From Paraburkholderia rhizosphaerae (GTDB taxonomy: Bacteria; Pseudomonadota; Gammaproteobacteria; Burkholderiales; Burkholderiaceae), in contig NZ_SORE01000011.1 of the NCBI RefSeq assembly GCF_004366595.1, positions 180,804 to 244,803 of the forward strand: a stretch of 64,000 nt of DNA, read 5' to 3'. Position numbers and translations under genes: made by a program. The notes under the pieces were generated by a model. The model saw only the letters and a list, made by a program, of their open reading frames with translations. It was not told the DNA's origin and made no database searches. How positions within the stretch are numbered: the stretch's first letter is position 1; each line of letters begins with the position of its first letter. Below, piece after piece: positions 1-8,118 of the stretch.

Positions 1-942
1 TACAGCGCGGAACATGTCCGGATTAGATTGCCATTGCCGTAAATGCGCGGCGATCAATATTTGGCGATCCACGCCAGTCCCTGTGACGTCTACCTCGACG
101 AGGTTGTAGCCCGGGTTCCAGCCAACTTCGTTTCGGTCCGGATTCACTGCCCCGGCGCTGAATCGGACGTACTGACGATCCAGTTGCACCCGTTGCCGGT
201 GTTTATGCCCAAACATATGAATTGTGGCGCGACCGCAAATTGCGTCGTTTGCGTCGTCCTGATCCATGAACCAGTCAGGCGGGTGATGACACAGCACCAG
301 ATTTACGACGTCGTCCACCGGATCCAGCACAGTCTGAAGGGGACTCAGATATAAGCTTTCGCGCGTGTCGTTGTGCCCCTCAGCACCTGAGAGGATGACC
401 GATGTTAGCCCGTGAACCCGCAGCAGAACGCCCTGACCAAGATCAAGATCCTGCTTCCAGTAAAGGCGTTCCGGAAGGTAAACCTGACAGTTAAGGAGTT
501 TGGCGAATTCGTTGTATGCGGCAATCGGCGCAAGCAAGGCGCGACCGGTGTCCTGGTCGCGGATCTGGTTGCGTAACTCCCGTTCCCTGCTGTCGGCCGG
601 TGCCCGCATGATGGCAGCTTGCGCGTTGCGAGTAGGAACAGATTGAGCACTCAGGTTGCGGTCGACGTCATGGTTTCCCGGCACAACGAATACGCGTTCC
701 AACGGGCACCCTGCGGCGGCGGCCAACTCTTTTAGCCACGTCCATGCAGCATCGTATTCGTCAGTCGCCCCTTTGAATGCAATATCGCCCCCGACGAGTA
801 CCGCGCTCACCGGACCAAGTTCGCGAACGCGCGCGCGGACGTCTTGTAACAGAATCGTCCGATATGGCCGCTCAGGATCCAGTCCGGGGTCAAGACAGTC
901 GGGAGAGCGGAAGTGAATGTCAGATACGTGGAGCAGCAGCAT
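1..942 (-). CDS. Calcineurin-like metallophosphoesterase (3' end outside window)
   Basis: The minus strand reads from ATG at 942 through the window edge with no stop, so the C-terminus is missing. All metallophosphoesterase blocks are visible in order: SDIHF near the N-terminus, GGDIAF, GNHD, then CHHPPDW and GHKHRQ. These supply the aspartate, histidine and asparagine ligands of the dinuclear metal site. The family hydrolyses phosphomonoesters or phosphodiesters (nucleotides, nucleic acids or protein phosphate); the substrate cannot be told here. The spacing of blocks resembles free-standing cytosolic enzymes, and no signal peptide or membrane segment is seen. It is the only gene at this end and its upstream region holds no obvious operon partner. 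Confidence 0.85.
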   Translation of the reverse strand, partial: MLLLHVSDIHFRSPDCLDPGLDPERPYRTILLQDVRARVRELGPVSAVLVGGDIAFKGATDEYDAAWTWLKELAAAAGCPLERVFVVPGNHDVDRNLSAQSVPTRNAQAAIMRAPADSRERELRNQIRDQDTGRALLAPIAAYNEFAKLLNCQVYLPERLYWKQDLDLGQGVLLRVHGLTSVILSGAEGHNDTRESLYLSPLQTVLDPVDDVVNLVLCHHPPDWFMDQDDANDAICGRATIHMFGHKHRQRVQLDRQYVRFSAGAVNPDRNEVGWNPGYNLVEVDVTGTGVDRQILIAAHLRQWQSNPDMFRAV

Positions 943-1152
943 AGGTAGCCTTTACCCAATTTGCATAGTAATTTTTACTCATTCGGCGGCAAATGTAACA
1001 TAGGCCACGGCGCAACCCAGTTGGGTATGCATAGAGAAAGGAGAGCGGCATGAGCCCACACGGGCGTCCTCGGTGTCGAGGCGCGCTCTCATTTTTCTCG
1101 CGGCCTCTTCCTGAGGCTGGACAAATTCGAAGAACCCGGTGGGTTCGGGCGT

Positions 1153-1177
1153 AAAAAAGCCCGCATCAAGCGGGCTT
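1153..1177 (-). terminator. Rho-independent terminator of the 2082-1208 minus-strand operon
   Basis: GCCCGC and GCGGGC arms surround a five-base loop, followed on the minus strand by six T. It lies about 30 bases beyond the end of the small gene at 1208-1453. Confidence 0.8.
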
Positions 1178-1207
1178 ATCAGTCGACACCGGGGTCGCTA
1201 CGCGGGC

Positions 1208-1453
1208 TCAGCCATGCTCGAACACCCTCGCGTCGTCGGCGGCGGTGTCTTCCTGATGCGCGGACAGGCGCTCGATCACCCCCTCGGTGACGTCGAGCTG
1301 GAGTTCGATCGACTGGCGCACTTCGGGGCTGTTCGGCGGCACGCAGGCCAGCAGCGAGCGCAGGCGGGCGGCATAGCCGATCCACTCGCCGCGCGCCGCC
1401 GCAGTGGCGCGGGCCGGAGGAGTTGGAACATTGATTGCCATGGGATGCCTCAC
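1208..1453 (-). CDS. Small hypothetical protein, second gene of JAB-like operon
   Basis: This 81-residue protein starts with GTG at 1453, overlapping the stop of the upstream gene in a GTGA arrangement; an ATG at 1441 is an alternative start. The middle is helical (residues about 20-65, Leu- and Arg-rich), with no membrane segment or known motif. Tight coupling to the JAB-like gene suggests the two products work together, but the function is not recognised. Confidence 0.6.
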   Translation of the reverse strand: MRHPMAINVPTPPARATAAARGEWIGYAARLRSLLACVPPNSPEVRQSIELQLDVTEGVIERLSAHQEDTAADDARVFEHG

Positions 1454-2082
1454 CAGTTGGAACGTCTGTATTCTCGCACGACGGCGCTGATCCAGCCATC
1501 GAGCCGCGCTTCGTGTGGTTTCCAGCGCTTCGCCCGGCCCGCCGCTAGCGAAAACGTGTACCGGATCACGCCCAGCCTGTCAAGCGCCGCGCACATCAGA
1601 TGGGTCCGGACCTCGTCATGAAGAGTCTTTATCTCGGCCGGCGTGGTGGCCTCCGGACAGAGCACCAGCTGGACCTCGGCGAGCACGGCGCGGCGGATCG
1701 CGTGGTAGGCAAACCGGGCGGCCTGCGCGTGATCCCCGTCGCGCTCGACACGCCGGGCGCGGAACCAGCTGCCATCGAGCGCGACCGCGTCCACCTCGGT
1801 GACGCCCGGATAGAGCCACAGCACGCGCAGGTCGGCATCGCTAAGACTGACATTGAGCCGGTCGTTGGGGTGCGTGTGCGTGACCTTCACATCGCGCAGC
1901 CGGTCGCGCCCCGCCGCGACCGCTTCCGGCGGCAGGCCTACGCCGTCGAAGGTGCCGGTGGCGTGGCCAAGCGGTGCGCCGTCCTTCAGGTCGTAGCAGT
2001 AGACGGCTTCGGGTGTGCCCGGCGTCTGGCCGGTGAGGACGATGCAGAAGGCGTGCGCGATCTGGTCAAGTTGGTTCAGCAT
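1450..2082 (-). CDS. JAB/MPN-like metallopeptidase-fold protein
   Basis: This 210-residue protein contains HTHPNDRLNVSLSD near residues 89-102. That is HxHP followed, six residues on, by SxxD, very close to the JAMM metal-binding signature of JAB/MPN+ isopeptidases. An upstream glutamate could complete the site. Prokaryotic JAB proteins cleave isopeptide or C-terminal bonds, often of ubiquitin-like modifiers or sulfur carriers. No partner E1 or modifier is adjacent, but the plasmid has a PRTRC cassette at 51-57 kb. The spacing is one residue short of the textbook motif, so the assignment is tentative. Confidence 0.5.
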   Translation of the reverse strand: MLNQLDQIAHAFCIVLTGQTPGTPEAVYCYDLKDGAPLGHATGTFDGVGLPPEAVAAGRDRLRDVKVTHTHPNDRLNVSLSDADLRVLWLYPGVTEVDAVALDGSWFRARRVERDGDHAQAARFAYHAIRRAVLAEVQLVLCPEATTPAEIKTLHDEVRTHLMCAALDRLGVIRYTFSLAAGRAKRWKPHEARLDGWISAVVREYRRSNW

Positions 2083-2225
2083 TAAGCCGGCGTGGGGAGT
2101 TGTCGTTGGAATGGGGCGGCGTTCGGTTCAGGCCGTTGCGGAGAGTGGAAACGCCGCTTGCGGGGTCGAGCAGACGCGTAAGTCTACCGGACGGCGCCAC
2201 TCCTACCATCCTGCCCTGTTTGTCC

Positions 2226-2253
2226 AATCCTGATAAGTCGTATTATCAGGATT
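2226..2253. other. 11-6-11 inverted repeat resembling a XerCD/dif-type recombination site
   Basis: Perfect 11-bp arms, AATCCTGATAA and TTATCAGGATT, flank a 6-bp centre, GTCGTA. The inner ATAA-N6-TTAT matches the core layout of bacterial dif sites. It stands 118 bp before the first of two plus-strand genes, the second of which is a tyrosine recombinase. A repressor operator is the alternative reading. Confidence 0.5.
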
Positions 2254-2370
2254 GCGTTTAATGGGCTAAAATCGGGGCAGGGCGCTTTGAGCCTGTCCCG
2301 GCGCGCCCGCGCCAGCGGATATAAACCTGCTGCACATACTGCTTATCGCAGTCCAATCACACAACTTCAA

Positions 2371-3204
2371 ATGACAGACCACACCGTTGACCTTGCCGCC
2401 GGCACCACCAGCCATTTCCCTTTCGTCGGCCACAACGAACCGGCCTTGCTGAAAATCCTCAGGGCGGCCGTTATCGCGAATCCGGCGGTGCTGGACCGGC
2501 CGTTTTTCTGCTCAGCAGACCATTCCGATTTTCTGGATTTCCTCGCGAGTGCCTCCAGCACGGGGTACCGGGACGTGCCGGTGCACGCGGTAATGGGCAC
2601 GCAACACAAGAACGGCTTCGACGACGCGCGCAACTGGCGGGATGCGCTGGCCGCCCTGAAGGGGGAAAACACGGCCGGGGAAAAGTGGGATGACCGGGCG
2701 CTCGCCTATATCGAATCGGAACTCGTCCACCAGCCATTCCCATGCGATGCGCTGCCAGGCACAACGCTGCAACTCGTGTCCTGGGGCGGCGCCGTGTTCA
2801 GCGACAACGGCGCACATCGCCTGATTGCAGCCGTCTGCTGGCTCTCCGCCAAGCATGGTGCCGACGCCATGCTCCGGCAGGCGCATGTCACATATCGGCC
2901 GCTCCATTCCGCCCCGGTGATGCTCATGGCGTCCGCCGCGCGCGGGCAGCAGGACATCGCCTATGGTCGGCACGGCTTCGGATGGCTGATCCGGGTCGGC
3001 GCAGCGCCCGCGGCTCGATACGTCTTTCTGGCAAAAGAGGGTGGCGCCCCGCAGCCGGTCAAGCGCCGTGACCTGTGGAGCGTGCTGCGCGGTGATAGCA
3101 ACGGTGACGCGTTCGATTCACCAACCGACGACCCGCTCAACCTGAAGCGACTGCCGCCCGAACTGGCGCTCGCACTAGCCGACGAGACCTGGCTGGAGCA
3201 ATAG
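2371..3204 (+). CDS. Hypothetical protein upstream of the recombinase
   Basis: The chosen start is ATG 2371 (MTDHTVDL); a longer version from 2287 would begin in poorly coding sequence. The product is 277 residues, soluble, with no signal peptide or membrane segment. A glycine-rich GAHRLIAAVCWL stretch and a conserved-looking WLIRVG segment are visible, but no known domain is recognised. It ends 28 bp before the recombinase start, so the two probably share a transcript. Confidence 0.65.
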   Translation: MTDHTVDLAAGTTSHFPFVGHNEPALLKILRAAVIANPAVLDRPFFCSADHSDFLDFLASASSTGYRDVPVHAVMGTQHKNGFDDARNWRDALAALKGENTAGEKWDDRALAYIESELVHQPFPCDALPGTTLQLVSWGGAVFSDNGAHRLIAAVCWLSAKHGADAMLRQAHVTYRPLHSAPVMLMASAARGQQDIAYGRHGFGWLIRVGAAPAARYVFLAKEGGAPQPVKRRDLWSVLRGDSNGDAFDSPTDDPLNLKRLPPELALALADETWLEQ

Positions 3205-3232
3205 CCCAGCACTGTACGCCTGGAGAAACTTC

Positions 3233-5071
3233 GTGGCCAATAAGCCCCAGTCTGTCGCGCGCACCCGGCTTTATACGCGCAGCGACTTCACCGCGTTGCG
3301 TGCATTCGTGCAGCGCGTACCGGCCGCCACCATTGCACGGCTGTATTTCACCGCGGACGAGGACGGTCACGAACCCACGCCGGGCTGGGTCGAGTCGTAC
3401 CTGCGGCGCATGCAGGCGGAGCTGGTTGATCTGGCGATCGAGCACGGCTCGCCGGTGCTGGCCGATCACCTCAAGCAGTCGGCCCGCCGGCACGGCAGCG
3501 CGCGCCTCACGGCGGTCAGCCTGAAAATGGTCGAGCAGGCCGCAGGCCTCGCGGTTGCGCGGCCCGCCCCGGAACACGGCGTGGGCATGTGGTTCCGGCC
3601 GCTGGTGGCGCTGCGCCTGAAGGACGCGGGCCTCACCACGCTCGGCGAGCTGGCCGCCTTCTGCAACGCCCGCGGCGGCAGCTGGTGGCGCGCGATCCGG
3701 CGCATCGGCCCGGGCCGCGCGCGCCGCATCGTTGCGTGGCTGCGGCAGCACGAGGCCACGCTGGGCAGCGTCGCGGCGGACGTCGACGAGCGGCCACCGT
3801 TCACGGCCAGCGATCGCGAGATCGTCGAGATCGGCGGCCGCCATGCGACGCTGGTGCCGCTCGAGCGGATGGCGCTACACGCGGCGCTGTCGGGCGCGGA
3901 TGGTGACAACCGCTCGCGCGCGTTCGCCTACATCCACGCGCGCCACGATCTCGAGGCGGTGCGCGCCTATCTGTACCAGTACCGCGACCAGCCGAAGACC
4001 TTGCGCGCCTACACCAAGGAACTCGAGCGCTTCCTGCTGTGGACCGTCAGCGTGCGCGGCAGGGCGCTCAGTTCGGTGCTCGCCGACGACTGCGAGGCGT
4101 ACAAGGATTTCCTCAAGGCGCCCTCGCCCGCCTTCGTTGGGCCGCGCTTCGCGCGCAGCAGCGCGCGCTGGCGGCCGTTCGCGTCGGCGCAACCGTCTGC
4201 CGACACCCAGAAATACGCGGTGCGTGCGCTGCGTGCCGCCTTCGCGTGGCTGGTCGACGTCCGCTACCTCGCGGGCAATCCGTGGCAGGCGGTCAGGGAC
4301 CCGGTGGTGATCGAACGGGAAACGGACATGGACATCGGCCGTGCCCTGCCCGCCGGCCTCTGGCAGCGCGCGCGGCGCTACATCGACACGCAGTGCGCGC
4401 CGGTGGAGGCGCACTACTGGCGCACCGTCCGGACCGCCCTGCTACTGAGCGGCGACTCCGGTCTGCGGCGCGAGGAACTGACCGTGGCGCGGCGCGAGAA
4501 AATCCGTCCGTCACCGCATGGGGATCCGACGATGCCGGTGTGGGAGCTGACGGTGGTCGGCAAACGGAAGAAGGAACGCACCGTGCCGGTCAGCCCGGCC
4601 GCGATCGGTGCGCTGCGGGCGCACTGGGCCGACCGCGGGCTGGATTTCGACACGGCGACGGACGGGCCGCTGCTCCGGCCGGTGTTCATCCCCCCTACGC
4701 CGCTGGCGCTGGCCAGGCACGGCGACGGCATGGACACCTCGTACGTTCCCGACGCCATCAACAAGATGGTGCGCTGGGCCATGAAACGGCTCGTCGCCGG
4801 CATGCCGGACCTTACGGTGGCGGAGATGGCACAGCTCGCGTCGACCTCCCCGCATGCGTTCAGGCACACGTTTGGCACGCAGGCGGGCGCGAACGACGTA
4901 CCCCTCGACGTGATCCAGCGCATCATGGGCCACGCCTCGCTGCAGACAACGACGATCTATGTGCAGGCCGAGCGCGAGCGCATGATGAAGGAAAGTCAGA
5001 AATACTTCGCGAAAGCATTAAACAGCAATGCCGCCGCTCCAGAATCGCCCAACGAAAAAGAAGATGTTTGA
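3233..5071 (+). CDS. Large tyrosine recombinase/integrase (612 aa)
   Basis: The gene starts at GTG 3233 behind a GGAG ribosome site. The C-terminal half has the tyrosine-recombinase catalytic set: Arg in SGLRREEL, Lys in GKRKKER, HAFRHTFG, GHASLQTTTIYV with the nucleophilic Tyr. The N-terminal ~200 residues form an extra domain with a helix-hairpin-helix-like segment (LTTLGELAAF...IGPGRARRIVAWL). Such N-terminal extensions occur in plasmid and island integrases of Burkholderia. It likely integrates, excises or resolves the replicon; the 11-6-11 repeat at 2226-2253 is a candidate substrate. Overlapping long open frames here are shadows caused by high GC. Confidence 0.9.
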   Translation: MANKPQSVARTRLYTRSDFTALRAFVQRVPAATIARLYFTADEDGHEPTPGWVESYLRRMQAELVDLAIEHGSPVLADHLKQSARRHGSARLTAVSLKMVEQAAGLAVARPAPEHGVGMWFRPLVALRLKDAGLTTLGELAAFCNARGGSWWRAIRRIGPGRARRIVAWLRQHEATLGSVAADVDERPPFTASDREIVEIGGRHATLVPLERMALHAALSGADGDNRSRAFAYIHARHDLEAVRAYLYQYRDQPKTLRAYTKELERFLLWTVSVRGRALSSVLADDCEAYKDFLKAPSPAFVGPRFARSSARWRPFASAQPSADTQKYAVRALRAAFAWLVDVRYLAGNPWQAVRDPVVIERETDMDIGRALPAGLWQRARRYIDTQCAPVEAHYWRTVRTALLLSGDSGLRREELTVARREKIRPSPHGDPTMPVWELTVVGKRKKERTVPVSPAAIGALRAHWADRGLDFDTATDGPLLRPVFIPPTPLALARHGDGMDTSYVPDAINKMVRWAMKRLVAGMPDLTVAEMAQLASTSPHAFRHTFGTQAGANDVPLDVIQRIMGHASLQTTTIYVQAERERMMKESQKYFAKALNSNAAAPESPNEKEDV

Positions 5072-5119
5072 TTCCGGTTGTACCGCCCCGCAGCGGCAAT
5101 GAGACCTCACGAGTTCATT

Positions 5120-5566
5120 ATGCGTAATAACGCCCTTACCGATGACGCGCATGCGTTAGCCGAGCGCCTGAAACAGACAATCTACGAGTTCGACCGCCCG
5201 GTAGAGAGGCTCGTGCGCGATATCGCGCCTACCACCCTGCTCGACATCGTCAACCACACGACACCACATCAGCGGCTCGTCGAAGCCTCACCACCCTTGT
5301 TGCCGCCGGCGGCGGCGTTGGTCGCGGCGACAGCGCGCATCTGGGGGCGTGACCTGTTTCATACCGAGTCGGGGCGTCTGCTTGTACGTGTACTTGCGAT
5401 CGCCGGGCCGGTGGCGGCCGCCGATAAGTTGCTGTTTCAGGCCGATACCCGTTCGACCTGCCTGCCGCGACTATTGACCGAGACCGCCAAGGCATATCGT
5501 GCGGTATTTGGCCGTTACCCCGAATCGTGGCTGACCGAAACCAGCGGCGGTCGCATCAGTCACTAG
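5120..5566 (+). CDS. Hypothetical protein after the recombinase
   Basis: The 148-residue product begins at ATG 5120 (MRNNALTD); a longer reading starts at 5078, close to the recombinase stop. The central part (residues about 50-110) is alanine- and leucine-rich and may form helices, but no clear membrane segment or motif is recognised. The same orientation and 48-bp gap suggest transcription with the recombinase. Confidence 0.55.
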   Translation: MRNNALTDDAHALAERLKQTIYEFDRPVERLVRDIAPTTLLDIVNHTTPHQRLVEASPPLLPPAAALVAATARIWGRDLFHTESGRLLVRVLAIAGPVAAADKLLFQADTRSTCLPRLLTETAKAYRAVFGRYPESWLTETSGGRISH

Positions 5567-5723
5567 GCGCTATGAATTGCGGAGTGAAGGTGATCTTCGT
5601 CCCCGGCCGGCGGTCCCCGCGTGCCTCTCGCCTGCCAGCCCCACTTTCAGTGTTTGAGTGTTAAGCATGCTCGTCCACGCCCTGGGTGTGAAAGCACAAT
5701 TTCAGTATATAAGGCGACTTAAA

Positions 5724-6362
5724 TCAGTCACGTTCGACTTTGCCAGTGGCGAGTATTCTCATTACCGTACGGATAGACCGCTTTCTGCCATTCGACGGAA
5801 ACCGGGACGCGTTTTCTTCGAGGCCATGCCATCCGTGACGGCGCGCTAGCTCCCGGATATGCTTCAATTCGGATGTTCCAAGTTGACCTGCGGCAAAGCA
5901 ATCACGGATCTGTTTGGGGAGACGGGAGATCGCGATGGCTGCTTGTACATCTGTCCTCGATATCCCCACTGCGACGGCCGCTTGCGCTTGGGTAGGCCAG
6001 ACGCCCTTTTCCAAGGCTGCCGAGAGAACGGGACCAATGAGCGATAAAGCGCTCTGTACTCCATGATACCTGTTCACCAGATTATCAATTTCAGCCTTTG
6101 CAGCTTCCGCTGGGCTTAGATAGGGATTCTTGCGGTCAGCTCTGTCCGCTCTTTTGCGTGCGGTCGCAAGGAGCCGCTTTGCCTGCTTATGCGACCTGAA
6201 CGCGCCAGCGTCAATTCCATAACCGATTATCGTGTCCAAGCCCGGCGAGTCGGGTGTTCGCGCGTACAAAGACAGAAAAGCGGATCTGAACGCGGCGAGT
6301 CGCTCTTCACGCATCTGTTTCTGTTCGTCGTGCATTTTGTTGTCCGCAGTGCCGGAGGTCAT
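5724..6362 (-). CDS. ParB/KorB-type HTH protein, second of a pair
   Basis: The start is ATG 6362 (MTSGTADNK), which overlaps the upstream gene stop in an ATGA. The 212-residue protein contains WPTQAQAAVAVGISRTDVQAAIAISRLP, a ParB/KorB-like helix-turn-helix in which 'TQxQxAxxxGxSxxxVxxAxxxxxLP' is the recognisable pattern. The N-terminal ParB nuclease-like domain (GGRRYRA, ENxxR) is absent. It is probably a DNA-binding regulator of plasmid maintenance genes, working with its overlapping partner. Confidence 0.6.
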   Translation of the reverse strand: MTSGTADNKMHDEQKQMREERLAAFRSAFLSLYARTPDSPGLDTIIGYGIDAGAFRSHKQAKRLLATARKRADRADRKNPYLSPAEAAKAEIDNLVNRYHGVQSALSLIGPVLSAALEKGVWPTQAQAAVAVGISRTDVQAAIAISRLPKQIRDCFAAGQLGTSELKHIRELARRHGWHGLEENASRFPSNGRKRSIRTVMRILATGKVERD

Positions 6363-6901
6363 CGGCCGATTGGCGGCGAAATCATCGCCTGAATGAGTTG
6401 CTCCAATTGAGGAATACGGAGTATCAAGTCTTCCAGACATGCAGATTCCACAACAAGATGCTTGTTGCCCTTCCCCACTCTGACGCGTACGTCAATGCTA
6501 CGGTGAGGCAACTTACCGGTCAGCAACGCTGACTCGATGTCAGAAACAGGCGTACCACTCGGAATGATCGCCGCGCGCTCGCGGGCGATATCGAGACCGA
6601 TGCTTTCGATAATGAGGGCAATTCGCCGAACGGCCTTATAGCTAAGACGGCCAGGATCTCCGATTGCCGTATGTATCTCGGCCGGAAGGTTCGCAGCGGC
6701 GATCGCGCGGGACACCATTGCGGTCGACACGCCCAAGTCCCTTGCCAGGCGCGTCTGAGACGTCCACAGACCACGCTCAAGCAACGAAAGATGGAAGCGA
6801 CCGAAAGTTGCGGGAGGTGCACCAACGGCCGCAAGTTTCTTGTACACGGCCAACGCCGTCCGCTGGTTAGGTATTTCACGTACCGAAAAGTCGTGTGTCA
6901 C
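6359..6901 (-). CDS. ParB/KorB-type HTH protein, first of a pair
   Basis: This 180-residue protein carries WTSQTRLARDLGVSTAMVSRAIAAANLP near residues 46-73. It is the same HTH pattern as in the downstream gene, so the two are probably paralogues or two halves of one complex. No ParB N-terminal motif is present. It is divergent from parA, with the parS-like cluster (7145-7439) between them. Autoregulation or control of parAB is plausible. Confidence 0.6.
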   Translation of the reverse strand: MTHDFSVREIPNQRTALAVYKKLAAVGAPPATFGRFHLSLLERGLWTSQTRLARDLGVSTAMVSRAIAAANLPAEIHTAIGDPGRLSYKAVRRIALIIESIGLDIARERAAIIPSGTPVSDIESALLTGKLPHRSIDVRVRVGKGNKHLVVESACLEDLILRIPQLEQLIQAMISPPIGR

Positions 6902-7461
6902 GATATCCCCGATTGATCAATTTGCCCGTCTTAGGATGGCTATTTTTTGGGCATGTCAAGCAAACGCGAAGGATCGTACCTTGAAGTCACGCTTGGTGCT
7001 GCAACGTCTCTCGCACGCGACGTCTTGTACGTACTTGCGAGCTTGACGCACGTAGCACGTTCTTCGGATTGCGCGTGCGCCGGCAACCGAACAGAAAATT
7101 CAACGGCTCCTTGTACGGCGAGATGCTCTTTGGCTGAGTTCGCAGTTTCTACGTAGAAACTGCGCTTCCCTCGGTCAAGGCCGACGGGCGCCGCGTCGCC
7201 CACTCAATTCCTCAATACGTCGAGATCGTATTGGCGTGGGCTCACAGTTTCTACGTAGAAACTTCGGTTCTTTCAAGTCGCGGGGCCCGTCATAGTGCCT
7301 CGGACCCGCACACGCTGCGAACGCCTTACGTCGTAACAAAACAACTGACAATTTATTGAATTATTTGTCTTCAGACATTAAACTCCGGCTCACGTGCGGA
7401 GTCTCGCCACGCCACGGTCACGAGTTTCTACGTAGAAACTCGGCATGGAACAGGAGCCCAA
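6902..7461. promoter_or_regulatory. parA upstream region with three parS-like palindromes
   Basis: This 560-bp non-coding stretch contains three perfect copies of the 16-bp palindrome GTTTCTACGTAGAAAC at 7145-7160, 7247-7262 and 7424-7439. The third ends 22 bp before the parA ATG, where it could also serve as an operator. A short AT-rich tract at 7345-7380 may hold the promoter. The palindrome resembles chromosomal parS (TGTTTCACGTGAAACA) in layout, with a CTACGTAG core. Confidence 0.85.
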
Positions 7462-8118
7462 ATGCCAGCAAAGATCATCACTGTTTTCAATCAAAAAGGT
7501 GGAGCAGGCAAATCCACCGTCTCCACCAATGTCGCGGGCACTTTGGGCTCCCGAGAAAGAAAAACACTCTTAGTCGATCTAGATCCGCAAGCCACGGCGT
7601 CTATTTCCGTTGGTAATGCGCCGGACCACCGGCCGTTTCCGGCGTCGCTCGCAAATCTGTCGCAGGTGAACAAGCCAGAACGTGAAATTAGAAAATTCGT
7701 CGATGATTTTGATTTCATCGTCATTGATTGCCCACCTGCGATTCGATCTACTGCGCCATCAGTTGCGTTGCTTATTTCGGATCTTGGTCTTATCCCCGTT
7801 GGACCTTCTGGCGGGAACCTATGGGCCATTGAGGAAGCAAAGAAACTGGGCGTATACGCGCAAGGCCTGAACCCCGACCTAAAACTCCGCGCAGTCGCAA
7901 ACATGGATCAGAACATCACCATAGTTCGTCAAGTATTTAAAGCAGCTGAACAAGACGAAGAAATACAGATGTTCAAGACACGGCTTGGCTTGCGCGGTGC
8001 TTACAAGGAGGCGGAGGTCTCTGGAACCACCGTCCTTCAGATCGCGGGGGCAAAAGCAGCGCACAAAGAAATCAATGCGCTTGTGGACGAAATTCTGCAA
8101 GTACTCGGAGAAGAATGA
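7462..8118 (+). CDS. parA: ParA-type partition ATPase (short, no N-terminal HTH)
   Basis: The 218-residue protein opens directly with the deviant Walker A, FNQKGGAGKST at residues 9-19, followed by DLDPQATAS (Walker A') and IDCPPA (Walker B). With no N-terminal HTH it belongs to the short (type Ib-like) ParA group. It binds nucleoid DNA with ATP and is driven by ParB at parS to move plasmid copies apart. It overlaps parB by four bases (ATGA) and has parS-like sites just upstream, forming a complete partition locus. Confidence 0.92.
   Translation: MPAKIITVFNQKGGAGKSTVSTNVAGTLGSRERKTLLVDLDPQATASISVGNAPDHRPFPASLANLSQVNKPEREIRKFVDDFDFIVIDCPPAIRSTAPSVALLISDLGLIPVGPSGGNLWAIEEAKKLGVYAQGLNPDLKLRAVANMDQNITIVRQVFKAAEQDEEIQMFKTRLGLRGAYKEAEVSGTTVLQIAGAKAAHKEINALVDEILQVLGEE

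Noticed and set aside
1038..1100. Possible small RNA with GAGAGCG...CGCTCTC and a T-run
   Set aside because: The stem encloses about 40 bases with little inner pairing and there is no clear promoter; too weak to list.
4039..5127. Long plus-strand open frame inside the large recombinase
   Set aside because: It is a +2 shadow of a high-GC gene with a clear tyrosine-recombinase reading; its product is Arg/Ala/Gly-rich without motifs.
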